NCBI RefSeq assembly: GCF_040096055.1
Contig: NZ_JBBMFK010000021.1
Span: 1-64,000, forward strand
Reading direction: 5' to 3'
Source of the DNA: Pseudoflavonifractor intestinihominis
Lineage (GTDB): Bacteria; Bacillota; Clostridia; Oscillospirales; Oscillospiraceae
Length of the DNA: 64,000 nt
Shown piece by piece: positions 25,282 to 32,975 of this stretch; within the stretch, counting starts at the first letter, position 1; every line of letters begins with the position of its first letter. Below the pieces are notes generated by a model. That model did not search any database, had not been told where the DNA came from, and saw only the letters and a list, made by a program, of their open reading frames with translations. The position numbers and the translations under genes are program-made.

Positions 25282-25464
25282 ATGAATTCCAATCCCAGTA
25301 TCAAATGCTCCGTGTCCAGCTGCGCCTACCACAACAGCCAGCAGTGCGCCTGCACCCTGAACGAGATCAAGGTGGGCTGCACCACCTCCAACGTGGCCGA
25401 CTGCACCGCCACCGAGTGCGCGTCCTTCAAGCTGGGCGACCACGGCACCTGCTGCAAGCACTGA
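25282..25464 (+). CDS. DUF1540 cysteine-rich small protein
   Basis: A 60-residue protein with nine cysteines (residues 9, 14, 22, 24, 33, 41, 46, 57 and 58) in the DUF1540 arrangement: IKCSVSSCAYH, CACTLNEIKVGC, DCTATECASF. Metal binding is likely by analogy with other compact Cys-rich proteins, but the family is uncharacterised. AAGGAGG lies eight bases before the ATG. It sits 85 bases after the membrane-protein gene and ends at a strong bidirectional terminator facing the Rnf-like operon. Confidence 0.88.
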   Translation: MNSNPSIKCSVSSCAYHNSQQCACTLNEIKVGCTTSNVADCTATECASFKLGDHGTCCKH

Positions 25465-25470
25465 GTCCGT

Positions 25471-25512
25471 AAAAAGAATTCCCGGCGGCCATCAGGCCGC
25501 CGGGAATTTTTA
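25471..25512. terminator. Bidirectional terminator between DUF1540 and the Rnf-like operon
   Basis: A perfect 14-bp stem (AATTCCCGGCGGCC and its complement) with a 4-base loop and A/T tracts on both sides. It closes the Rnf-like operon immediately after rnfA, so no rnfB can follow in that transcript. Confidence 0.9.
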
Positions 25513-25525
25513 TGGGTGAAAACAG

Positions 25526-26107
25526 TTACCACAGCTGAAAGCCGGTAAAGCCCAGCAGAGTGAGAACCACCAGACCGGCTGCCGCCAGAGCGATGGGGAA
25601 GCCGGAGAAGGCCCTGGGCACCCTGGCGTAGGAGATGCGCTCCAGCACGGAGACGAACACCAGCCCGGCCACAGTGAAGCCGATGCCGGCCACCAGGCCG
25701 CTGCGGAGGGCCAGGGCCAGCCCGGTCTCCGAGCGGGAGGCCAGCAGGGCACCGCCCAGCACAGCCCAGTTGACCGCCGCCAGGGGCAGACTCTGCCGCA
25801 GGCGCTCCGCCTTCCCGGGCAGAAGGCGGGTCATCACCCGGTTGGCCAGCCACGCCAGCCCGGCGGCCAGCAGCAGGAAGGCCGCAGCCTCCAGGTACTC
25901 CGCCCCCAGAGGGGAGAGCAGGAGGGCGTACACGGCCCAGCAGAGGACCAAGGAGACGCTCAGGCCCACCGTGACGGTCAGGCCCATGACCAGGGCGGAG
26001 CGGTACCCGCCGTCCAGAGGGGCGGGCAGGCCCATCCGGCGGGCCACGCCGAACTGCTCGGCTGCCAGGGCGGCCAGGGCCAGGGCAAAGAACTGTATGA
26101 CGCTCAC
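25526..26107 (-). CDS. rnfA: RnfA-like subunit lacking the expected cysteines
   Basis: A 193-residue protein with six hydrophobic segments, matching RnfA/RsxA/NqrE in length and layout. In known RnfA, one cysteine in a GICPF-like motif near residue 25 and one in a TTNCAVLG motif near 108 help bind an iron-sulfur centre between RnfA and RnfE. Here the first region reads FGVARRMGLP and the second LAAVNWAVLGGALL, so Ala and Trp stand at those places; the only cysteine is residue 56. The start overlaps the rnfE stop (ATGA). It is the last gene of the operon, followed by a terminator. The assignment to the RnfA/RnfE superfamily rests on topology, the VNxAVLG remnant and operon position. Confidence 0.75.
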   Translation of the reverse strand: MSVIQFFALALAALAAEQFGVARRMGLPAPLDGGYRSALVMGLTVTVGLSVSLVLCWAVYALLLSPLGAEYLEAAAFLLLAAGLAWLANRVMTRLLPGKAERLRQSLPLAAVNWAVLGGALLASRSETGLALALRSGLVAGIGFTVAGLVFVSVLERISYARVPRAFSGFPIALAAAGLVVLTLLGFTGFQLW

Positions 26108-26826
26108 GGTTTTTCCCTCCTCTCGAGCCGGGCGGCAGCCCAGCGGACCAGGGCGGCCAGGCAGGAAAGCAGCAGGAAGCCGCCGCAGGGGGCGGCCGCC
26201 AGCAGGATGGGAGGCAGATCACCCGGCAGGGCGATGCCCCAAAGGGTGCCCTGGCCCAGCGCCTCCCGCAGGGCGCTGAGGACAGCCAGAGCGAGGGTAA
26301 AGCCGATGCCGGACGCCAGCCCGTCCACAGCGGCATAGCCGGGGGTGAAGCGGCGGGAGAAGGCGCCGCGCCGGGCCAGCAGGGCGGCGTTGACAGCGGC
26401 GGGCAGGAGGAACAGCTCCGGGCCGCCCGTCAGGGAGGGGAAGCAGGCCCGCAGCACCAGGTCGGCGGCGGTGAGGATGGCTGCCGCCGCGATCAGATAG
26501 CAGGGGATGCGCAGGGCGGGGGAGGTGAGGGGCCGGAGGATGGCGGCGGCCAGATTGGTGCACAGCAGTACGGCGGTCACCGCCAGGCCCATGCCCAGCC
26601 CGCCGGAGAGGGTGGCGGAGCAGGGCAGCACCGCCGCCACCAGCAGGAGCAGCACCACGGCCGGGCTGCGCAGGGCCAGGCCCCGGCGGAACAGCCGGAT
26701 CACCCGGCCCGGCTCCATGGAGAAGCTGTCCCGCAGCCAGCGGAGGGCGGCGGGGCCCAGGGCCCGGAGCCGCTCCGGTGCCTGCTGCCGGAAGGCGGTC
26801 CAGCGCTCAGTTTTCTCCTTCTTCAC
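26104..26826 (-). CDS. rnfE: RnfE-like subunit, divergent
   Basis: A 240-residue membrane protein of the RnfE/NqrD type: GLGMGLAVTAVLLCTN (about 76-91), PALRIPCYLIAAAAILTAADL and LLPAAVNAALLARRGAFSRR match the family's GLGMG, RIP and VNC-LGRAEAF regions. The cysteine expected in the last motif is Ala147, and the first conserved cysteine region is rearranged, with Cys69 a few residues away. About 50 basic residues precede the first helix, more than usual. I place the start at GTG 26826, where AGGAGGTG is well spaced; the frame is open further upstream but overlaps rnfG. It overlaps rnfG by 20 bases and rnfA by four. Confidence 0.78.
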   Translation of the reverse strand: MKKEKTERWTAFRQQAPERLRALGPAALRWLRDSFSMEPGRVIRLFRRGLALRSPAVVLLLLVAAVLPCSATLSGGLGMGLAVTAVLLCTNLAAAILRPLTSPALRIPCYLIAAAAILTAADLVLRACFPSLTGGPELFLLPAAVNAALLARRGAFSRRFTPGYAAVDGLASGIGFTLALAVLSALREALGQGTLWGIALPGDLPPILLAAAPCGGFLLLSCLAALVRWAAARLERREKP

Positions 26827-27397
26827 GGACCGCACCTCCTTCCGCGCTGTATGCGGCCACTGCCGCCAGGGCCTGGTTGACCCCCTGGGCCACCGCACGG
26901 CTGCTCTCGGTGGCGCCCGAGACCGCCTCCACGGCGTTGGAGCCGGTGCCGATGCGTACGGTGCCGGACAGGTCCAGGAAGCGCTCCAGGAAGGCGGGGT
27001 CGTCCACGCCGTCCCCCAGGCCGGGGGTCTCGCTGTGGGAGAGGATGGCCACGCCGGTGACCGAGCCCTGGGCGCTGACGCCCACCATCAGCTCCATGGG
27101 GCCGCCGAAGCCGTCGGCGGTCACAGCCACGCAGTAGCCCGCCAGGGCCTCGCCCTGCCAGGCGGCGTACATGCCGTCCGCCATGGCCGGGTCACAGGGC
27201 AGCTGGGAGAAGGCTGTGGAGTCCGACGGGGCCACCGATTCCAGCACTGTCTGCCTGGCCTCCTCCGTACCCCGGAAGATGGCGCCGGCGGTGAGGAGCC
27301 GCACCAGCAGCACCAGCACCAGGGCGAACAGGATGGTCCCCGCCAGCACCGGGGCGGGGCTGTGGCGGGACGGAGTGTGAGATTTGGGTTCCTTCAT
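26807..27397 (-). CDS. rnfG: RnfG-like subunit with covalent-FMN motif
   Basis: A 196-residue protein: one N-terminal membrane helix (about 17-37) and an FMN-binding domain outside the membrane. EAVSGATESSRAV (about 157-169) is the SGAT motif whose threonine (Thr163) carries FMN by a phosphoester bond in RnfG/NqrC; the preceding HSETPGLGD is also typical. So this redox site appears intact, unlike those of the neighbouring subunits. AGGAGG precedes the ATG. Its start overlaps the rnfD stop as ATGA. Confidence 0.9.
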   Translation of the reverse strand: MKEPKSHTPSRHSPAPVLAGTILFALVLVLLVRLLTAGAIFRGTEEARQTVLESVAPSDSTAFSQLPCDPAMADGMYAAWQGEALAGYCVAVTADGFGGPMELMVGVSAQGSVTGVAILSHSETPGLGDGVDDPAFLERFLDLSGTVRIGTGSNAVEAVSGATESSRAVAQGVNQALAAVAAYSAEGGAVREEGEN

Positions 27398-28638
27398 GTC
27401 CGGGCCTCCTTTCTCTGCCGCCGGAACCTGCGGAGGGCCAGGGCGGCCCGGTCGATGGGCCAGGAGAGCAGATTCATCACCAGCACCGCAAAGCCCACTC
27501 CCTCGGGGTAAGAGCCGAAGGTGCGCAGGAACACGGTGAGGGCCCCGCAGCCCACGCCGTAGACCACCTGGCCCCAGAAGGTGACCGGGGAGGTGGTGAA
27601 ATCGGTGGCCATAAAGAAGGCGGCCAGCAGCAGTCCGCCGCCCATGAGGGAGTAGAGGGTCCAGTCCAGGGAGGAGTTGCCGCCCTGGGGGAAGCACCAG
27701 GACAGCACCGCCACCGTACCCAGGAAGGACAGGGGGATCCGCAGCCTGATGACCCGCCGGGCCAGCAGGTACAGCCCGCCCAGCAGCAGCAGGGCGGCGG
27801 ACACCTCGCCCAGGGCCCCGGACCGCACGCCGGTAAACATTTCCAGCAGGGAGGCGGAGGGCAGACTGCCGGCGTGGAGGGCGGCCATGGGGGTGGCGGC
27901 GCTCTGGGCGTCAATGGTGAGGCCATGCCAGCTGCGGACGGCGGGGAAGGCGGTCATGACCGCGGGGAAGGCGAAGAGGAAAGCCCGGCCTGCCAGCGCC
28001 GGATTGAGGAAATTCTTGCCCAGGCCGCCGAAGAGCTGCTTGACCACCACAATGGCGAAGAAGTCCCCGATCAGCACGGCCCAGTAGGGCACGTCGGCGG
28101 GCAGGGTGAAGGCCAGCAGCACACCGGTGACCACGGCGGACAGGTCGCCTATGGTCTGTTTCCTGCGGGTCACCAGGCGGAACAGGGCCTCAAAGCTCAC
28201 ACATCCGGCCGCAGACACCAGGGTCACCAGGAAGGCCCTGGGGCCGAAGAAGTAGCACCCGGAAAAGAGCAGGGCGGGCATGAGGGCGATGAGCACGTCC
28301 AGCATCAGGGTGCGGGTGGTGTCCCGGGTGGTGAGATGGGGGGCGGAGGCCAGGGTGAGGGGCGTGCCCACGCTGCCGCCGGGGACCTGCTCCGTCCGTT
28401 TTTCCGTTTTTGGGGCCTGGACATGGGCGGACTCCGCCTTGACCTGGGCGGGCTGGGCCGGGGTGGCCTCTGGCTGGCGCTGGGGGGCGGGCTGTTCGGC
28501 AGGGGCGGCAGCCGGTGCCGCCCCAGTGGGAGCGGTTTTCTCCGGCTCCCGGGCCTGAAGGGCCTCCTCCTGCTTGGCCTGGGGGGCCTGCTGGGGGCGT
28601 TTCTGCCCGCCGGAGCGGTTTTTACGCTTCTTCTTCAT
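27394..28638 (-). CDS. rnfD: RnfD-like subunit with long N-terminal extension
   Basis: A 414-residue membrane protein. From about residue 98 it matches RnfD/NqrB: SAPHLTTRDTTRTLMLDVLIALMPAL, GKNFLNPALAGRAFLFAFP, and IDAQSAATPMAAL, where Thr249 sits at the place of the covalent FMN threonine (family motif SGAT; here SAAT). MATDFTTSPVTFWGQ and YPEGVGFAVLVMNL close the domain. The first roughly 95 residues are an unusual Lys-rich then Ala/Pro/Gln/Glu-rich, probably disordered extension. GGGAGG precedes the ATG, which lies 16 bases inside rnfC. A membrane electron-carrier role is expected; the partner subunits are atypical. Confidence 0.88.
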   Translation of the reverse strand: MKKKRKNRSGGQKRPQQAPQAKQEEALQAREPEKTAPTGAAPAAAPAEQPAPQRQPEATPAQPAQVKAESAHVQAPKTEKRTEQVPGGSVGTPLTLASAPHLTTRDTTRTLMLDVLIALMPALLFSGCYFFGPRAFLVTLVSAAGCVSFEALFRLVTRRKQTIGDLSAVVTGVLLAFTLPADVPYWAVLIGDFFAIVVVKQLFGGLGKNFLNPALAGRAFLFAFPAVMTAFPAVRSWHGLTIDAQSAATPMAALHAGSLPSASLLEMFTGVRSGALGEVSAALLLLGGLYLLARRVIRLRIPLSFLGTVAVLSWCFPQGGNSSLDWTLYSLMGGGLLLAAFFMATDFTTSPVTFWGQVVYGVGCGALTVFLRTFGSYPEGVGFAVLVMNLLSWPIDRAALALRRFRRQRKEART

Positions 28639-29935
28639 GGTCAGCCTCCCTTCCATCCGCTGTTCCGAGCAGGCGGCGCTTGCCCACCCGGATGCTGTGG
28701 ACCAGCCGCAGGTGGGCGGGGCACACATAGGCGCAGGCGCCGCACTCGGTGCAGGCGGAGATCTTTTCCCGCTCCAGGGCCTCCCACTGTCCGTTCCGGA
28801 CGTACAGGTGGAGGAAGAGGGGCGAGAGTCCGGCGGGGCAGACCTCCACGCACCGGCCGCACCGGAGGCAGGGCCCCTCAGGCCGGATGGCGGGGTAGAG
28901 GTCCGCCGCCGACAGGGCCAGCAGGGCGCGGGTGTCCCCGGTCACCGGGGCGGTCAGGTCGAACTGGGCCTTGCCCGTCATGGGGCCGCCGGCCACCAGG
29001 CGCACCGGCTCCCCCTTCCAGCCCCCGGCCTCCCGGATCAGGTCGGAGATGGGGGTGCCGATGGGCACCAGCAGGTTGGCGGGTTTGGCCACGGCGGAGC
29101 CGGTCACGGTGACCAGCCGGTGGGTCAGGGCCTTTCCGTGGTACACCGCCTCCCACAGAGCGGCGGCGGCGCAGGCGGTAAACAGGGCCCGGCCCTCCCG
29201 CGGGAAAGTCAAGGGCTGGGGGTAACGGCTGCGGAGGAGCCGCAGCTCGATGTCCCCGCCCCGCAGGGGCAGGTAGCCCCGGAGGGCGGCCACGGCGTCG
29301 TACTGGCTGCCCTCCAGGGCCAGCACGGCCCGGGGCAGGCTGAGGGCCTGCATCAGCAGCCGCACGCCGCCCAGCACCGCCTCGGGCCGGTCGGCCATGA
29401 GACGGCGGCGGGAGGTGACGTAGGACTCGGACTCGGTGCCGTCGATGAGCAGGGCGTCCGCCTTGCCCATGGCGTCGCGGAGCAGCTGGGACAGGGGACG
29501 GCCGGTGCCGTCCATGGCGGTGAGGCCGGCCTGGGCTGCGATGTCGGCCAGTTCGCCGGGCCGGAGGCTGGCAGGAGAGGCGTCCTTGTCCACCCGACGC
29601 CAGGCTGGGGAGGCCACAGGGGTGTCCTTCCCGTCGCTGTCAATGACCACCGAGAGCACCGTGCCGCCCCGGAGCTGCTGCCGGGGCTCCACCGCCGCCA
29701 CGGTGCCGGACACGCTGGCGTGGACCGCCGCCAGGCCGGGAATGGCGTCGGCCAGCTTCTGGCCCACCCGCACCCGGTCCCCCGGCGTCACCAGGGGCAC
29801 GGCAGCGGAGGTCCCCACACCGGCCAGAGGAAGCACCACCTGGGCCGGGGGCTGTTCCATGGGCCGGAAGGGGAGCTGGGCGGTGGCTTTCTTCCGCTGG
29901 GCGGGACGAATCCCGCCGAAAAAAATGGAAAACAT
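28622..29935 (-). CDS. rnfC: RnfC-like subunit with two 4Fe-4S motifs but altered nucleotide site
   Basis: A 437-residue peripheral subunit. The N-terminal barrel-sandwich part (GGIRPAQRK, then HASVSGTVAAV) and the C-terminal ferredoxin part are recognisable. Cys356, 359, 362 and 366 and Cys395, 398, 401 and 405 form two CxxCxxCxxxCP clusters. In typical RnfC a Gly-rich GGAGFPT loop and an ECEP motif bind FMN/NADH; here the matching stretches read LTAMDGTGRP and DGTESESYVT, and the GGIHP start is GGIRP. The LVTVTGSAVAKPANLLVPIGTP region is retained. It leads the operon, with AGAGGTGGAG before the ATG. It may accept electrons from something other than NADH; that is inference. Confidence 0.82.
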   Translation of the reverse strand: MFSIFFGGIRPAQRKKATAQLPFRPMEQPPAQVVLPLAGVGTSAAVPLVTPGDRVRVGQKLADAIPGLAAVHASVSGTVAAVEPRQQLRGGTVLSVVIDSDGKDTPVASPAWRRVDKDASPASLRPGELADIAAQAGLTAMDGTGRPLSQLLRDAMGKADALLIDGTESESYVTSRRRLMADRPEAVLGGVRLLMQALSLPRAVLALEGSQYDAVAALRGYLPLRGGDIELRLLRSRYPQPLTFPREGRALFTACAAAALWEAVYHGKALTHRLVTVTGSAVAKPANLLVPIGTPISDLIREAGGWKGEPVRLVAGGPMTGKAQFDLTAPVTGDTRALLALSAADLYPAIRPEGPCLRCGRCVEVCPAGLSPLFLHLYVRNGQWEALEREKISACTECGACAYVCPAHLRLVHSIRVGKRRLLGTADGREADHEEEA

Positions 29936-30004
29936 GTCTCCACCTCTTGCATGAGAATACAACAGAATTGCCGCTGGGGCGAAACACCCCAGAATAACCG
30001 ATCT

Positions 30005-30034
30005 ATTATACCGTATTGATACGCGAAATGTCCA
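30005..30034 (-). promoter_or_regulatory. Sigma-A promoter of the Rnf-like operon
   Basis: Minus strand TGGACA, 18-base spacer, perfect TATAAT. A small hairpin (CTGGGG and CCCCAG arms, 29974-29991) lies in the leader before the rnfC start. Confidence 0.75.
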
Positions 30035-30139
30035 GCGGAGCGGGGAATTTCCCCGGAATCCGGCGAAGGGAGGGGGAAAAGCGGGGACCATAGCACTTTA
30101 AAGAGAAAAAGATTTTTTGCAAAAACCGTAAAATCACGA

Positions 30140-30168
30140 TTGACAAATGTCTGTTTCAGAGGTATGAT
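30140..30168 (+). promoter_or_regulatory. Sigma-A promoter of ilvBNC
   Basis: TTGACA, 17-base spacer, TATGAT; the start site near 30175 begins the T-box leader. Confidence 0.85.
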
Positions 30169-30175
30169 ACCAGTT

Positions 30176-30468
30176 AATTACATACCGTGCACAGACAGAT
30201 GTGCCGGACAGAAAGGCAATGACTGGGTAAGTACGGCCATGGCGTAAGCGCAGAGAGGGGGCGGCTGGTGTAAGCCCCCGTGAGCATGGACCGGAACGTC
30301 GCCCGAGGAGCAGCCGGGCTGAACGGGGAGCACACTCCCCTGGTAGGCACGGCCGGTTCCCCTCCGTTATCGGGGCAAAAGCGCGCGGGGCGGTGCCCTG
30401 CGAATTTAGGTGGTACCACGGAGCATGACTTCGTCCTATGGGACGAAACGTCGTGCTCTTTTCTTTTT
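30176..30468 (+). promoter_or_regulatory. T-box leader, probable valine specifier
   Basis: The T-box sequence AGGTGGTACCACGG (30408-30421) is followed by an intrinsic terminator (arms from GAGCATGAC to GTGCTC, then TTTTCTTTTT). Stem I is seen upstream with the AGAGAGGG loop and GGCTGGTGTAAG apical region. The likely specifier is GTC (30298-30300) in the context GGAACGTCGCC, a valine codon. UGGU in the T-box would pair with a tRNA ending ACCA, which suits tRNA-Val. Uncharged tRNA would stabilise the antiterminator and allow ilvBNC expression. Confidence 0.9.
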
Positions 30469-30504
30469 CCATGTTGGAAATGAAACCAAAGGAGGTCTCA
30501 CGAT

Positions 30505-32211
30505 ATGAAGATGAAAACCCCGCAGATCCTGATGGAATGCCTGCTGGAGCAGGGGGTGGACACGGTATTCGGCTACCCCGGCGGCACCATCCTGAACATC
30601 TATGACGAGCTGGAGCTCCATGGATATAAGGACAAGATCCACCACATCCTGACCGCCCACGAGCAGGGGGCCTCCCACGCCGCCGACGGCTATGCCCGCG
30701 CCACCGGCAAGGTGGGCGTGTGCTTTGCCACCAGCGGCCCCGGCGCCACCAACCTGACCACCGGCATCGCCACCGCCTACTACGACTCCTCCCCCGTGGT
30801 GTTCATCACCGTCAACGTGGCGGAGAATCTGATCGGCAAGGACTCCTTCCAGGAGGTGGATATCACCGGCATCACCATGCCCATCACCAAGTGCAACTAC
30901 CTGGTCCGCCGGGCGGATGACCTGGCCGACGTGATCCGGGAGGCCTTTGCCATCGCCCGCTCCGGCCGTCCCGGCCCGGTGCTCATCGACATCCTGAAGA
31001 ACGTTACATATGAGGAGGCGGAGTACGAGTACCTGCCCCCCAGCGAGCACAGCAAGCACGGCCGCCTGGCCGCCATGCTCCGCCGGGCCTCCCACGACCT
31101 GCGCACCCCCGAGCCCGACCGGGGGGACATCGACAAGCTGCTGGATATGATCGAGGAGGCCAAGAAGCCCCTTGTGCTGGTGGGCGGCGGCGTCATCCGC
31201 TCCAAGGGCGCGGTGCCCGAGTTCCGCAAGTTCTTTGAGCGGTTGGGCGCCCCGGTGGCCTCCACCATTATGGGCGGCGGCGCCTGCCCGGGCAACCACC
31301 CCCTGTTCACCGGCATGATCGGCATGCACGGCTCCCACGCCTCCAACCACGCCGCCAACGAGTGCGACCTGCTCATCGCCATCGGCTGCCGGTTCTCCGA
31401 CCGGGTGGCCACCGACCCCAAGACCTTTGCCAAGCAGGCCAAGATCGTCCAGATCGACATAGACCGGGCGGAGATTGACAAGAACGTCCCCACCGACCAC
31501 CACATCATCGGCGACGCCCGGCGGGTGCTGGAGATGCTCAACGAGAAGCTGCCCGCCCACGACTACCCCGAGTGGAAGGAGTGGGTGTTCTCCCACAAGG
31601 AGGTCCCCCTGAAGAAGGACGGCGTCCTCCACGCCCACGAGGTGCTGGAGACCATCCAGTCGGTGGCGCCCGGGGCCATCGTGGCCACCGACGTGGGCCA
31701 GCACCAGATGTGGGCCGCCCAGTATTACCACTTTGACCGGCCCGGTCAGCTCATCACCTCCGGCGGCTTCGGCACCATGGGCTTTGGCCTGGGGGCCGCT
31801 ATGGGCGCCAAGATGGGCAACCCGGACACCCCCGTGTTCCTCTGCACCGGCGACGGCTGCTTCCGTATGAACTGCCACGAGCTGTGCACTGTGGAGCACT
31901 ACCACATCCCGGTGATCATTCTGATTTTCAACAACCACACCCTGGGCATGGTCCGCCAGTGGCAGCACCTCATCTATAACGAGCGGTACTCCCAGACCGA
32001 CCTGGACCGTGGCCCGGATTTCGTCAAGCTGGCCGAGGCCTACGGCCTCCGGGGCGCCCGCTGCGGCACCCAGGAGGAGCTGGAGACCGTGCTGAAGGAG
32101 GCGGTGGCCTCCGGAACGGCGTGGGTGGTGGACTGTGCCATCGATAAGGACGCCATGGTCCATCCCATGGTGCCCGGCGGCGCGCCCGTGACCAATTTCC
32201 TGTTGGATTAA
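30505..32211 (+). CDS. ilvB: Acetolactate synthase, large catalytic subunit
   Basis: A 568-residue thiamin-diphosphate enzyme joining two pyruvates, or pyruvate and 2-oxobutyrate, in valine/leucine and isoleucine synthesis. The N-terminal part has the catalytic glutamate in HEQGASHAADGYARATGKVG (about 52-72) and CFATSGPGATNL. The middle domain is FAD-associated, and the C-terminal ThDP-binding motif is CTGDGCFRMNCHELCTVEHYHIPVIILIFNN (GDG to NN). AAGGAGG precedes the ATG. It is the first gene behind the T-box and is followed 14 bases later by ilvN. Confidence 0.97.
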   Translation: MKMKTPQILMECLLEQGVDTVFGYPGGTILNIYDELELHGYKDKIHHILTAHEQGASHAADGYARATGKVGVCFATSGPGATNLTTGIATAYYDSSPVVFITVNVAENLIGKDSFQEVDITGITMPITKCNYLVRRADDLADVIREAFAIARSGRPGPVLIDILKNVTYEEAEYEYLPPSEHSKHGRLAAMLRRASHDLRTPEPDRGDIDKLLDMIEEAKKPLVLVGGGVIRSKGAVPEFRKFFERLGAPVASTIMGGGACPGNHPLFTGMIGMHGSHASNHAANECDLLIAIGCRFSDRVATDPKTFAKQAKIVQIDIDRAEIDKNVPTDHHIIGDARRVLEMLNEKLPAHDYPEWKEWVFSHKEVPLKKDGVLHAHEVLETIQSVAPGAIVATDVGQHQMWAAQYYHFDRPGQLITSGGFGTMGFGLGAAMGAKMGNPDTPVFLCTGDGCFRMNCHELCTVEHYHIPVIILIFNNHTLGMVRQWQHLIYNERYSQTDLDRGPDFVKLAEAYGLRGARCGTQEELETVLKEAVASGTAWVVDCAIDKDAMVHPMVPGGAPVTNFLLD

Positions 32212-32225
32212 GGAGGGAGACAAGG

Positions 32226-32783
32226 ATGAAAAACAGTATCGTGACCCGCCGTACCCTTTCCGTCCTGGTGGAGAACGCCCCCGGCGTCCTGAGCCAGGTC
32301 TCCCGCCTCTTCTCCCGCAAAGGCTACAACATCGAGTCTCTGGCCGTGGGTACCACCGACGACCCGGAGGTCTCCCGTATCACCATTGAGGTCATGTGCG
32401 ACGACCAGATGGCCGAGCAGATCATGAATCAGCTGCGCAAGCTCTTCCCCGTCTACTCGGTGCAGGAGCTGCTGCCCGAGCGGTCCATCCGCCGGGAGCT
32501 GGTCATGTTCAAGGTGAAGGCGGAGACCCCCGACATCCGCAACGAGGTCATCCAGATCGCCAACATCTTCCGGGCCTCCATCATCGACGTGTCCCTTAAG
32601 TCCCTGACCCTGGCCCTCATCGGCGACGAGTCCAAGGCCGATGCCATGCAGAAGCTGCTGGAGGCCTTCGGCATACTGGAGCTGGTCCGTACCGGCATGG
32701 TGGCTTTGGAGCGGGGCGCCTACACCATCAGCGACGAGAACAAGGAAAAGACGGAGTTTATCCTGGGCAAAAACGTGCTGTAA
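32226..32783 (+). CDS. ilvN: Acetolactate synthase, small regulatory subunit
   Basis: A 185-residue regulatory subunit that stimulates IlvB and confers valine feedback. An N-terminal ACT domain (LSVLVENAPGVLSQVSRLFSRKGYNIESL, about 11-39) is followed by the family's C-terminal domain (RELVMFKVKAETPDIRNEV to FGILELVRTGMVALERG). Length and order match clostridial IlvN/IlvH. GGAGGG lies in the 14-base gap after ilvB. It is part of the ilvBNC transcript. Confidence 0.96.
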   Translation: MKNSIVTRRTLSVLVENAPGVLSQVSRLFSRKGYNIESLAVGTTDDPEVSRITIEVMCDDQMAEQIMNQLRKLFPVYSVQELLPERSIRRELVMFKVKAETPDIRNEVIQIANIFRASIIDVSLKSLTLALIGDESKADAMQKLLEAFGILELVRTGMVALERGAYTISDENKEKTEFILGKNVL

Positions 32784-32975
32784 GAGGGAACGTTTTTTCC
32801 TGGGCCTCGCGAGAGCGGGGCGCGGCGGGTGCCGCGTCCAACCGGGCAAGAACGTGCTCCAAGGAGAGCCCACAAAAATTCTCCCGATTGTATCACAGTT
32901 ATCATTCTTTTCAAGCTGCCTGTGCTATTATCTCAGGTAACAAATATCACCTCTACTTAAAAGGAGTGTATTACA
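32784..32975 (+). other. ilvN-ilvC spacer with a degenerate copy of the ilvN end
   Basis: A 192-base gap, long for an operon. GGGCAAGAACGTGCT at 32844-32858 repeats the last codons of ilvN (GGGCAAAAACGTGCT at 32765-32779), separated by a GC-rich hairpin-forming segment. An AT-rich part near 32880-32945 contains TATTAT at 32926 but no good -35 box, so a separate ilvC promoter is uncertain. Confidence 0.45.
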
